In this document: positions 1-7,904 of the stretch, piece after piece
Layout of the letters: every line of letters begins with the position of its first letter
How positions within the stretch are numbered: position 1 is the stretch's first letter
NCBI GenBank assembly: GCA_019358875.1
Contig: JAHHIF010000054.1
Location: forward strand, 1-56,201
Origin: Symplocastrum torsivum CPER-KK1
GTDB lineage: Bacteria; Cyanobacteriota; Cyanobacteriia; Cyanobacteriales; Coleofasciculaceae
Direction of reading: 5' to 3'
DNA: 56,201 nt
Notes under the pieces: model-generated
Databases searched by the model: none
Told to the model about the DNA's origin: nothing
What the model saw: only the letters and a program-made list of their open reading frames with translations
Program-made: the position numbers and the translations under genes

Positions 1-191
1 TATCGATTTTGTAAAAACTTTTCAATTATTAAGCGTTTATTCGAGATGTTAGCAGATTACAAACTGTTCAATTTTCCTAGTCTTGAAAACTATGACGCTT
101 TTTCATGTCTCATTTGAAAACGCTATAATCGAATTGAACCGCGCAAAAGAACCTTGAAAACTGCATACTGTAAGCCTTTCAGGCACACGCT
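1..191 (+). other. AT-rich CRISPR leader-like region
   Basis: No gene is visible. The stretch is AT-rich and lies directly before the first intact CRISPR repeat, on the side expected for the leader because the degenerate repeat is at the other end of the array. Assignment as leader is an inference from position and composition only; there could also be more array or cas genes to the left of the window. Confidence 0.4.
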
Positions 192-366
192 CTTTCAACT
201 AACATGAATCCCTATCAGGGATTGAAACCTCTTTACGGGTATTCATCTCCTCAAGGGCACGACTTTCAACTAACATGAATCCCTATCAGGGATTGAAACG
301 AATAAGGTAATCCTTGAAAGGTTGAAAAAACTTCAAGTAAAATGAATCCCTATCACGGTAAAGATA
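192..366 (+). CRISPR. Short CRISPR array, two intact repeats and one decayed repeat
   Basis: Two identical 37-base repeats lie at 192-228 and 263-299, starting CTTTCAACTAACATG and ending AGGGATTGAAAC. A third, degenerate copy starts near 330 and keeps the core TGAATCCCTATCA. The spacers are 229-262 (34 bases) and 300-329 (30 bases). The repeat holds a perfect 7-bp hairpin, AATCCCT-ATC-AGGGATT. The ATTGAAAC 3' end and the decayed last copy both say that the crRNA strand is plus and the leader is on the left. No cas gene is present in the window, so type cannot be assigned; repeats of this form occur with type I and type III systems in cyanobacteria. Confidence 0.9.
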
Positions 367-380
367 CAAACAACCAAGAA

Positions 381-1484
381 CTAATCAGATTCATTGAGTA
401 AACTATCAATTTTTTCCTTATCACGCTGCTGCTGTCTGACTTGCATTCGGTATTTCCAGTCTCGAATTGCGATCGCAGCTTTGGCAGCAGGAGAGTGAGG
501 ATTATCACCAGTGCTGTCATTCTTACTTGCTGCAACGGTGTAGTCTGGTTGGTGGCGCATGACTAGACACTTGGATAAACTATCATGCGGTGATTCTTGA
601 TCGAGCGCTCGTAGAATCGCTTTAACTGATTTATAGCGTTCTTGTAGGGAAATCTTGAGCATTTTGCCGAGAATCTTGGCAAAGGAGTCACTAATTTGCA
701 CAGAATTTTGCCACAGAAGTTCACCTGTTTGGCGATCGGTATCAAAATCTAGGGGAGCTTTTCCTGTCAATAAATAGAGGCAGGTAATGCCTAGAGCATA
801 AATATCACTACCAAATACAGGTCGTAGAGAAAATTGTTCGGGTGGTGCAAATCCTACTGTTCCAATAAAATGGGTTGTTGGCGTTTTCATCGTATTATCG
901 CCAGCCTGAGCAATAAGCTCCTTCACTGCCCCAAAATCAATCAGTACTAGCCTTCCATCGTCTTCACAACGAATGATATTCTGCGGCTTTATATCGCGAT
1001 GAATAACTTGCTGGCTGTGGACATACTGCACTGCTGGGAGAATTTCTCGTAAAAAGCGCTTGACTGAAGCTTCCGTTAGACAACCTACCCGCCTCACCAG
1101 CCTTGCCAACGTCATTCCACGCACGTATTCCTGAACTAAGTAAAACTCCCCATCTGCAACGAAATAATCAAGTAGCAGAGGAATTTGAGAGTGGCTACCC
1201 AGCTTCCCTAAAGTTTTCGCCTCACGTTCAAAACGCTTACGCGCCGTTTCCAAGGCACTAGGCTCAATAACTTTGGGACACAATTGCTTGATAACACACC
1301 AGGGTTCACCGGGTAACAACACATCTCTTGCCAGAAAGGTAACGCCAAAACCACCTCGGCCAATCATCCGCAGCACTTCATAGCGATCGCGAAATAGTTG
1401 ATCTTGACCACACAGCTGACCCAACTGTGTTTGCTGCAAAACGTCTGTATGAAACGTAGAGAGGTTTCCAGGCGGAAAATTCAT
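381..1484 (-). CDS. Serine/threonine protein kinase
   Basis: A 367-residue Hanks-type kinase, expected to phosphorylate Ser/Thr of protein substrates in the cytoplasm. The glycine loop IGRGGFGV is at residues 41-48, the ATP-binding lysine is K66 (VIKQL), the catalytic loop HRDIKPQN is at 162-169, DFG is at 183-185, and the P+1 region reads APPEQ at 213-217, a common cyanobacterial variant of APE. All catalytic residues are present, so it should be active. After the kinase domain there is only a charged tail of about 85 residues (KASKN..., coiled and Lys/Glu/Gln-rich at the end) with no sensor repeats or membrane helix, unlike many cyanobacterial kinases that carry WD40, TPR or FGE domains. 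It is divergent from the Ycf23 gene. Substrate unknown. Confidence 0.93.
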   Translation of the reverse strand: MNFPPGNLSTFHTDVLQQTQLGQLCGQDQLFRDRYEVLRMIGRGGFGVTFLARDVLLPGEPWCVIKQLCPKVIEPSALETARKRFEREAKTLGKLGSHSQIPLLLDYFVADGEFYLVQEYVRGMTLARLVRRVGCLTEASVKRFLREILPAVQYVHSQQVIHRDIKPQNIIRCEDDGRLVLIDFGAVKELIAQAGDNTMKTPTTHFIGTVGFAPPEQFSLRPVFGSDIYALGITCLYLLTGKAPLDFDTDRQTGELLWQNSVQISDSFAKILGKMLKISLQERYKSVKAILRALDQESPHDSLSKCLVMRHQPDYTVAASKNDSTGDNPHSPAAKAAIAIRDWKYRMQVRQQQRDKEKIDSLLNESD

Positions 1485-1617
1485 GGATTTTCAATGGCAG
1501 GATGATGTTGGATCTCTAGTATGCTTTTAGTCTAGGCAAAAAGCCCCCTTTCCGTCCAAGCCACTAAGATATAACAATTTAGGATAGATAGTTGTAAAGT
1601 AACGATGAAGAGCAACT

Positions 1618-2367
1618 ATGACTATGCATCCTAGATTACAAAAAGCGTTTGAGCAGAGCCGAGTTCTCAAAGTAATTAGCGGCTTGAATAATTTTGATGC
1701 CAACCGTGTGGCAGCAATCGTCAAGGCAGCCGAGCGGGGTGGTGCGACGTTTGTTGACATCGCTGCTGACCCTGATTTGGTAAAACTAGTGAAGGGATTG
1801 ACTAATCTCCCAGTTTGTGTATCTGCTGTGGAACCCAACCTGTTTGTGAAAGCAACCCAAGCAGGTGCCGATCTAATCGAGATTGGTAACTTCGATAGCT
1901 TTTATGCTCAGGGACGGCGGTTTGAGGCAGAAGAAGTGTTAGCACTCACCCAAGAAACGCGATCACTTCTCCCCAACATCACCTTGTCTGTCACTGTCCC
2001 CCACATCCTGACGCTCGATCAGCAAGTACAACTTGCCGAGGAATTGGTGCAAGCGGGTGCCGACATCATCCAAACTGAAGGCGGAACCAGCAGCACCCCT
2101 CGTTCTGCCGGGACATTAGGGTTAGTTGAAAAAGCTTCTCCAACCTTAGCAGCCGCGTATGAGATTTCCCGTGCTGTATCCGTACCAGTACTGTGTGCGT
2201 CTGGTTTATCCAACGTAACTGTACCAATGGCGATCGCTGCTGGTGCGGCGGGTGTTGGTGTCGGTTCTGCCATCAATCAATTAGATAACGAAGTCGCGAT
2301 GGTTGCCGCTGTCCGTAGCCTGGTTGAAGCATTGGCAACTGCTACCCCTGTGCGCGATCGCGTATAG
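1618..2367 (+). CDS. ycf23: Ycf23-like protein (DUF561)
   Basis: A 249-residue protein of the DUF561/Ycf23 family, which is conserved in cyanobacteria and red-algal plastids. Its alternating pattern of hydrophobic strands and helices, with motifs such as GGATFVDIAAD near residue 40, QTEGGTSS near 155 and GVGVGSAIN near 220, fits a TIM-barrel with a phosphate-binding C-terminal half. The reaction is not known. The start is the first of two close ATG codons (1618 and 1624). The gene shares its upstream region with the divergent kinase and is followed by a GC-rich hairpin. Confidence 0.88.
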   Translation: MTMHPRLQKAFEQSRVLKVISGLNNFDANRVAAIVKAAERGGATFVDIAADPDLVKLVKGLTNLPVCVSAVEPNLFVKATQAGADLIEIGNFDSFYAQGRRFEAEEVLALTQETRSLLPNITLSVTVPHILTLDQQVQLAEELVQAGADIIQTEGGTSSTPRSAGTLGLVEKASPTLAAAYEISRAVSVPVLCASGLSNVTVPMAIAAGAAGVGVGSAINQLDNEVAMVAAVRSLVEALATATPVRDRV

Positions 2368-2407
2368 AGGACTTCCAAAAGCATCAATTGCCTAAACAAT
2401 TGCTGTA

Positions 2408-2429
2408 GGGGCGCAAGACGCAGCGCCCC
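2408..2429 (+). terminator. GC hairpin after ycf23
   Basis: GGGGCGC at 2408-2414 pairs perfectly with GCGCCCC at 2423-2429 around an 8-base loop, 41 bases after the ycf23 stop. It lies between convergent genes. There is no clear T-run on the plus strand, so a terminator role is likely but not certain. Confidence 0.5.
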
Positions 2430-2456
2430 TGCAAAAGCTTATGGGCAGCCAGTGGG

Positions 2457-3590
2457 CTAATAAATAATACAATCCTTCAAGCTGTAGACTACTTGCTGCT
2501 GTTCCTCAAACGACAGTTCTGGGAACATTGGCAGCGACAATACCTCATGGCAAGCTTGCTCAGCGATCGGCAACTGACCGGGTTTGCAACCTAAATCCTT
2601 GTAGACTGGCTGCAAGTGCAAAGGTAACGGGTAATAAACCGCTGTATTGACACCAACTTGCTGTAGCTTGTTACGTACCTCGTCCCGGTAGTGGTTAGTA
2701 TTACTTTCTTTAATCAAACGGATGGTGTATTGATTCCAGACAGAACGCCCTTCGGCAGCTTCTTCGGGAATCACTACTCCTGGTACTGGCTGCAACAACT
2801 GGTGATAATTGGCAGCCAGCTCACGACGTGCATTATTCCAACGGTCAAGGTAGCGTAGTTTTATTTGGAGGATTGCCGCTTGCATGGCATCCAAGCGACT
2901 GTTGATGCCCGTTTCGTCATGACGATAGCGAACACTACTCATTCCATGCTCTCGCAGCTTACGGATGGAATCCGCGATCGCAGGATCATTTGTCGTTACC
3001 GCGCCGCCATCGCCACAGGCACCCAGATTTTTTGTGGGATAGAAACTAAAACAGCCAATATGCCCAATACTCCCTACCTTTTGCCCCTTCCACTGGGCGC
3101 CTACTGCTTGGGCACAATCTTCAATTACAGCTATTCCTGCCTCGTTTGCGATCGCCATCAGTGCCGTCATATCCACCGACTGTCCAAATAAGTGAACGGG
3201 CAGGATGGCTTTTGTCCGTTTTGTGATTGCCGCTTTTAATTGCGTGACATCAAGATTAAAAGTTTTCGGGTTAATATCAACAAAAACAGGCGTTGCACCA
3301 ACAACCGTAATTACTTCAGCCGTAGCAATAAACGTGAAGGGTGTTGTGATCACCTCATCACCAGAACCGATTTGCAAAGCGCGTAGTGCAAGATAGAGAG
3401 CATCAGTACCAGAATTACAAGCTACGCAGTCTTTAACCCCTGTGTAATCCGCAAACTGTTGCTCAAAACCCTTAACAATTGAACCACCGATGTAGCAGCC
3501 AGAGGTCAAAACGTCCTGAACCGCAGCATTTACTTCTTCTCCAATCAGTTGGTACTGCCGTGTCAGGTCAAAAGTGGGAACGTTATTCAC
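2457..3590 (-). CDS. DegT/DnrJ/EryC1/StrS-family PLP aminotransferase
   Basis: A fold-type I PLP aminotransferase that typically makes amino sugars from nucleotide-linked keto-sugars for surface polysaccharide. Visible signatures are SGTDALYLAL (cofactor phosphate binding), the conserved EDCAQAVGA segment with the PLP-contacting Asp, and SFYPTKNLG, whose Lys should form the Schiff base. GTG at 3590 (VNNVPTFDLTRQY) is preferred: AGG lies nine bases upstream and the family begins here, whereas an extension to ATG 3665 adds 25 residues without family resemblance. With this start it has 377 residues, normal for the family. The nearby nucleotide-sugar genes (4786-7303) support a role in glycan precursor supply. 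The sugar substrate cannot be inferred. Confidence 0.88.
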   Translation of the reverse strand: MNNVPTFDLTRQYQLIGEEVNAAVQDVLTSGCYIGGSIVKGFEQQFADYTGVKDCVACNSGTDALYLALRALQIGSGDEVITTPFTFIATAEVITVVGATPVFVDINPKTFNLDVTQLKAAITKRTKAILPVHLFGQSVDMTALMAIANEAGIAVIEDCAQAVGAQWKGQKVGSIGHIGCFSFYPTKNLGACGDGGAVTTNDPAIADSIRKLREHGMSSVRYRHDETGINSRLDAMQAAILQIKLRYLDRWNNARRELAANYHQLLQPVPGVVIPEEAAEGRSVWNQYTIRLIKESNTNHYRDEVRNKLQQVGVNTAVYYPLPLHLQPVYKDLGCKPGQLPIAEQACHEVLSLPMFPELSFEEQQQVVYSLKDCIIY

Positions 3591-3874
3591 TCGCTTACAC
3601 CTAGAATTTTTACTTAAATAAATCAAATTTTGCCGAAAAAGGGAATCCAGGTGTTCCCTGTTCATGTTTCTTCAGAATGATAAAGTTCTCAAATTGTTTC
3701 AAGTACTCATGACATTATGTGTCAGCTAGTGACGGAGATAATTAAAAGAGGCTGGAGATTCTGGAGGGTTGCTTGGCTTCCAGTTGAAGCATCTTCCTCT
3801 ATCCTTCATTTAGTCTTGGAGGCACTCTGAAGAACGCAGATTTCTCACCTTTTACCTCTTACGTGTAACCGAAC

Positions 3875-4654
3875 GTGGATTCTTTAATTGAACTTGACTT
3901 AACTGACTTAGTTTGGGGATTGGGCCTGATGGCGATCGCAATTGGGTTATCCAGTTGGCAAGGGTTGGGGCTAGAAATGTCACTTGCGATCGCGACAGTA
4001 CGCACTGTTATACAGCTACTAGGTGTCGGGTACATCCTCGCTATCATCTTTGCCCTAAACGACCCTTTCGCTGTTCTAGCCGTCTTACTGGTGATGCTGA
4101 CGATTGCTACGATTACGGCTCGCAATCGCATCAGCAAAAAGATTCCCCAACTGTTGTATGTAGTGTTTGGGGCAATTTTCTTCAGTACAGCCCTCACGTT
4201 GAGTTATACAAATCTGTTGATTATTCAACCAGAAAGCTGGTATGAGCCACAGTACTTAATTCCCTTAGCTGGGATTGTCCTGGGAAATGCGATGAATGGG
4301 GCTGCGATTGCAGGTGAACGCCTCGTCAGCACAATTAGCAGTAGTCGCCTGGAAATCGAAACTCATTTAAGCCTAGGCGCAACTCCACAACAGGCAGTAG
4401 CTACCTACCGCAAAGACGCTATCCGCGCCGGACTCATCCCCACCCTCAACCAAATGATGGTTGTCGGTGTTGTCACGCTACCGGGGATTATCACAGGTCA
4501 ACTGTTGAGCGGTATTGACCCCTTAAATGCAGCCTCTTACCAAATCTTGATTATGTTTATGCTTGCCTTTGCCAACCTCGTGACAACCGTCTTAGTGACA
4601 CAAGGACTCTGCCGCCAATTTTTCAATACACAAGCTCAACTACAGTTACCTTAA
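3875..4654 (+). CDS. FetB/YbbM-family (UPF0014) ABC transporter permease
   Basis: A 259-residue polytopic membrane protein of the UPF0014 family. E. coli FetB of this family works with the ATPase FetA in iron export. About seven hydrophobic segments are visible, and the cytoplasmic coupling region with LSLGATPQQA followed by RAGLIPTLNQMM is the family hallmark, as is GNAMNGAAIAGERL. The start is GTG at 3875. No ATPase partner (FetA) is next to it, so the ABC protein must be encoded elsewhere, or the function differs. It ends in a convergent intergenic region with a strong nested palindrome. Confidence 0.88.
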   Translation: MDSLIELDLTDLVWGLGLMAIAIGLSSWQGLGLEMSLAIATVRTVIQLLGVGYILAIIFALNDPFAVLAVLLVMLTIATITARNRISKKIPQLLYVVFGAIFFSTALTLSYTNLLIIQPESWYEPQYLIPLAGIVLGNAMNGAAIAGERLVSTISSSRLEIETHLSLGATPQQAVATYRKDAIRAGLIPTLNQMMVVGVVTLPGIITGQLLSGIDPLNAASYQILIMFMLAFANLVTTVLVTQGLCRQFFNTQAQLQLP

Positions 4655-4702
4655 CTCATCCCACGTAAGGTTGTTGGTTATCTATATTCTTTAACAAATA
4701 AC

Positions 4703-4756
4703 AAAGCAGCGGGAAACCCCTTCCTCAAGCAGGAAGGGTATTTCGTCCGCCGCTTT
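4703..4756. repeat. Nested palindrome between convergent genes
   Basis: An inner perfect 8-bp stem, CCCTTCCT (4718-4725) with AGGAAGGG (4731-4738), sits inside an outer stem formed by AAAGCAGCGG (4703-4712) and CCGCCGCTTT (4747-4756) with one A:C mismatch. It is probably a bidirectional terminator for the permease and ugd genes. The cruciform-like shape also resembles the end hairpins of IS200/IS605 elements, so a mobile-element remnant is an alternative. Confidence 0.6.
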
Positions 4757-4785
4757 CTGTAACTCTTCTCTGAAGGACAAGGATG

Positions 4786-6174
4786 CTATCGCCCAATGCC
4801 TAAAAAGCGGAAACCAGCCTTCTCTACTTCTTCTCGATCTAAGAAGTTGCGACCATCAATGATGACAGGGTTGTTCATTAACTTCGCCATCTTGACATAG
4901 TCCAGCTTCCGGAATTGTTCCCAGTCTGTCACTACTACCAAGGCATCACAGCCATCTGCTAGCCGCTCTGGATCGGTTTCTACAAAAACACCTGTTAAAC
5001 CATGACGCATCCCGGTTTGAGAAATAATCGGGTCGTAGGCTTTAACTTTTGTTCCAAGGCGGTTTAGCTGTTCAATTAGAATGAGTGCTGGAGCATCCCG
5101 GAGGTCGTCGGTGTCTGGCTTAAAGGTTAAGCCTAACAAGCCAACGGTTTTACCTTTGAGGATTTTGAGTGCTTGCTGGAGTTTTTCGATCGCAATTAAG
5201 CGCTGGCGCTGGTTGACATTAACAGCCGCTTTCATCAGTTGAGCGTCGTAGCCATAGTCGTCAGCGGTATGAATTAACGCGGAGACATCTTTGGGGAAGC
5301 AGGAACCACCCCAGCCAATACCAGCTTGCAAAAACTTGTTGCCAATTCGGGAGTCTAAGCCAATTCCTTTCGCAACTTGGGTAACATCAGCACCAACGCG
5401 ATCGCAAATGTTAGCAACTTCATTGATAAAGCTAATTTTGGTTGCTAAGAAGGCATTCGCGGCGTACTTCACCATCTCCGCTGAGCTGACATCTGTAACC
5501 ACAACAGGAACAGGAGGCAGTGACTTATCTTCAGCAACCTTACGCTCAACGATGGGAGCATAGAGTTCCTTCATCATTGCGATCGCACGTTCACTATTGC
5601 TTCCCAGCACAATTCGATCTGGGTTAAACGTGTCGTAAACCGCTGAGCCTTCACGCAAAAACTCTGGATTACTGACGACTTCAAACTCACTCGTCGTTTC
5701 TGGTGGTGCTTCTGTCGCAATGCCACCCGCGCCAACCAGAGCCATCTGACGCTCAGCAACACCATCTAACACAATCATCCGTACCCAGTCACCAGAGCCA
5801 ATCGGTACCGTTGATTTATTAACAATTACCTTATAACCACCGTTAAGATTCGCGCCAATTCCACGAGCCACGGCTTCAACATAACGAGTATCACTTTCAC
5901 CGTTTGGTAAAGCAGGTGTTCCTACAGCAATAAATAAAACCTCACCATGAGCCACACCTGCTGCTAAATCTGAAGTAAATTCTAGATTCCCAGCATGACT
6001 TGCCTCATGCATAATTTCCGAAAGTCCCGGCTCATAAATAGGTGACTGCCCAGACTTCATCAGCTTGACTTTCTCTTCGTTATTGTCTATGCAAATGACG
6101 TGATGCCCAATATGAGCAAGGCAAACGCCAGTTACTAAACCAACATATCCAGTACCAATGACACAAACGCGCAT
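4786..6174 (-). CDS. ugd: UDP-glucose 6-dehydrogenase
   Basis: Oxidises UDP-glucose to UDP-glucuronate with two NAD+. The N-terminal Rossmann motif GTGYVG is at residues 7-12, the central helix begins EMVKYAAN at 233-240, and the catalytic cysteine is C292 in GWGGSCFPKD. The C-terminal UDP-binding domain (GLLGLTFKPDTDDLRDAP) is complete. At 462 residues it is of normal length. The next gene on the same strand is a UDP-glucuronate decarboxylase, which uses the product. The spacing to that gene is 166 bases, so they may or may not be one transcript. Confidence 0.96.
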   Translation of the reverse strand: MRVCVIGTGYVGLVTGVCLAHIGHHVICIDNNEEKVKLMKSGQSPIYEPGLSEIMHEASHAGNLEFTSDLAAGVAHGEVLFIAVGTPALPNGESDTRYVEAVARGIGANLNGGYKVIVNKSTVPIGSGDWVRMIVLDGVAERQMALVGAGGIATEAPPETTSEFEVVSNPEFLREGSAVYDTFNPDRIVLGSNSERAIAMMKELYAPIVERKVAEDKSLPPVPVVVTDVSSAEMVKYAANAFLATKISFINEVANICDRVGADVTQVAKGIGLDSRIGNKFLQAGIGWGGSCFPKDVSALIHTADDYGYDAQLMKAAVNVNQRQRLIAIEKLQQALKILKGKTVGLLGLTFKPDTDDLRDAPALILIEQLNRLGTKVKAYDPIISQTGMRHGLTGVFVETDPERLADGCDALVVVTDWEQFRKLDYVKMAKLMNNPVIIDGRNFLDREEVEKAGFRFLGIGR

Positions 6175-6340
6175 AAATTAGCTCCTTACTGATACAAGTG
6201 ATGGGTCAGGGAATTTTTGCTGTTGCATCTATCTCCTCTGCACCCGAAATTTTTTAGCTCTCCAGAATCGGTAGCCCCAAACAAATGATGTGCAAGCTTC
6301 TCAATCACTTGGTCTACCGATTTTTACCCTGACAAGATGA

Positions 6341-7303
6341 CTACTCTGAAACTGAAGCTAGATGCTGCCCTTGAGGAGATGCTACGCGAGCACGAAAATC
6401 TTCCACTGTCATTTTTAACCCTTCTTGTAAGGGTACGGTAGGTTGCCATCCCAGCAAAGACTTTGCTTTTGTAATATCCGGTCTGCGACGTTTTGGGTCA
6501 TCCTGAGGGAGAGGCTTAAAGATAATCTCAGCATCGGGATTCACCATCTTCTGAACAGCTTGAGCCAGTTCTAGAATTGTGTATTCATCTGGATTGCCTA
6601 AATTGATGGGACCGGTATGTTCACCATTCATTAACCGCATTAGTCCTTCTACCAAGTCGGATACATAGCAGAAGCTTCGGGTTTGTGAACCATCCCCATA
6701 CACTGTCAAAGGCTTACCCTGGAGGGTTTGCACGACAAAATTACTGACAACTCGACCATCCTGTTCAAACATCCGACTGCCATAGGTATTGAAAATTCGA
6801 GCAACGCGAATTTCTACATCATTTTGCCGATGGTAGTCAAAAGCAAGAGTCTCTGCAACTCGCTTTCCTTCGTCGTAACAGCTACGAGGACCAATGGGAT
6901 TAACGTTCCCTCTGTAATCTTCTGATTGAGGATGAACCTCAGGGTCTCCGTAAATCTCAGAGGTAGAAGCCAGTAAAAATCTTGCCTTCACCCGCTTCGC
7001 TAAACCCAGCATGTTCAGAGTGCCTAGGACGTTCGTTTTAATCGTCTTGACCGGATTGTACTGGTAATGAACTGGCGAAGCTGGACAAGCAAGGTGGTAA
7101 ATTTGGTCGGCTTCTAACCGAATTGGTTCGGTGATATCGTGGCGGATCAGTTCAAAGTAGGGGTGATCTAGCCATTTGAGGATGTTGCGCTTGTGACCGG
7201 TGTAGAAGTTATCTATACAAATTACTTCATGCCCGTCTTCCATCAATCGATCTATAAGATGGGAACCGATAAAACCAGCACCACCAGTAACCAGGATTCT
7301 CAT
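6341..7303 (-). CDS. UDP-glucuronate decarboxylase (UDP-xylose synthase type)
   Basis: A 320-residue extended short-chain dehydrogenase. GGAGFIGS at 7-14 binds NAD+, and the active site Y143-x3-K147 is in SCYDEGKR, a signature of UDP-xylose synthase rather than of the GalE epimerases. STSEIYGDP near 113-121 and GPRSCYDEGKR near 138-148 match the family. It should convert UDP-glucuronate to UDP-xylose. It lies just upstream of ugd on the same strand, which suggests paired synthesis of UDP-glucuronate and UDP-xylose for exopolysaccharide or lipopolysaccharide. A dTDP-glucose dehydratase-like activity is less likely given these motifs. Confidence 0.92.
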   Translation of the reverse strand: MRILVTGGAGFIGSHLIDRLMEDGHEVICIDNFYTGHKRNILKWLDHPYFELIRHDITEPIRLEADQIYHLACPASPVHYQYNPVKTIKTNVLGTLNMLGLAKRVKARFLLASTSEIYGDPEVHPQSEDYRGNVNPIGPRSCYDEGKRVAETLAFDYHRQNDVEIRVARIFNTYGSRMFEQDGRVVSNFVVQTLQGKPLTVYGDGSQTRSFCYVSDLVEGLMRLMNGEHTGPINLGNPDEYTILELAQAVQKMVNPDAEIIFKPLPQDDPKRRRPDITKAKSLLGWQPTVPLQEGLKMTVEDFRARVASPQGQHLASVSE

Positions 7304-7904
7304 AATTTCAAGTACAGGGGGATCACTTTAGCAAGACTATGCTAATCGCTTTATGTTGAAGATGCCACAATTTTGATAAGTGAAACCAAGCTAAATTTAA
7401 AGACTGTGTGAAGATACTGACAAAGGTTCCTACTCTGCCTCTATATTTTCCTCTGAGTGCCTAATTTTAGGAATTAGAAGTTGGTGACTCAGAAAAAGCT
7501 TGCAAGATAATTCCAGTAGAAGTTTGATTCATTTTTTCTTAATTGCTTCGTTTCGAGAAATCGGCTTGACCGTTGTGATTAGGCATTCGGAGAAAGAGAC
7601 TTTCAGGGTTTTGTTGTGCATCGAAGTTCATGGACTCCGGCGTGTCAATCTGCTGGATAAATGTACACTAGCTCAACGTCTAGGATTTTCTCTGTATGAA
7701 TAGACTCTTGTTCTAAAAGAAAGCTCTGTTGTTTTACAGTTTTCGACAACAGAGTCTCCTGAGAGCTTGTTTGAGCCATCTCTCTTAGTTTATTTCAAAT
7801 ATGTATGCTGCGATACAGAAGTTTGGCTTTCAACTTTAGATTTTTCTGTCAAGCTTTAGCCTTAACCTTGAGCCGACCTAAAGTCCTTACAAATATTCGG
7901 AATT
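7304..7904. other. 600-base intergenic region, one hairpin, no supported gene
   Basis: This holds the promoter side of the UDP-glucuronate decarboxylase gene and the 3' end of lepA. The only clear structure is CTCTGTTGT (7724-7732) pairing perfectly with ACAACAGAG (7746-7754) around a 13-base loop. The flanking AAGCTCT (7721) and AGAGCTT (7762-7768) can form an alternative pairing that excludes the first. No T-run follows. A 67-codon frame at 7500-7703 opens with TTG and has no Shine-Dalgarno sequence or recognisable product. Confidence 0.5.

Noticed and set aside
7500..7703. 67-codon plus-strand frame between the decarboxylase and lepA genes
   Set aside because: Opens with TTG, has no ribosome-binding site, no hydrophobic or conserved pattern and lies in a promoter/terminator gap.
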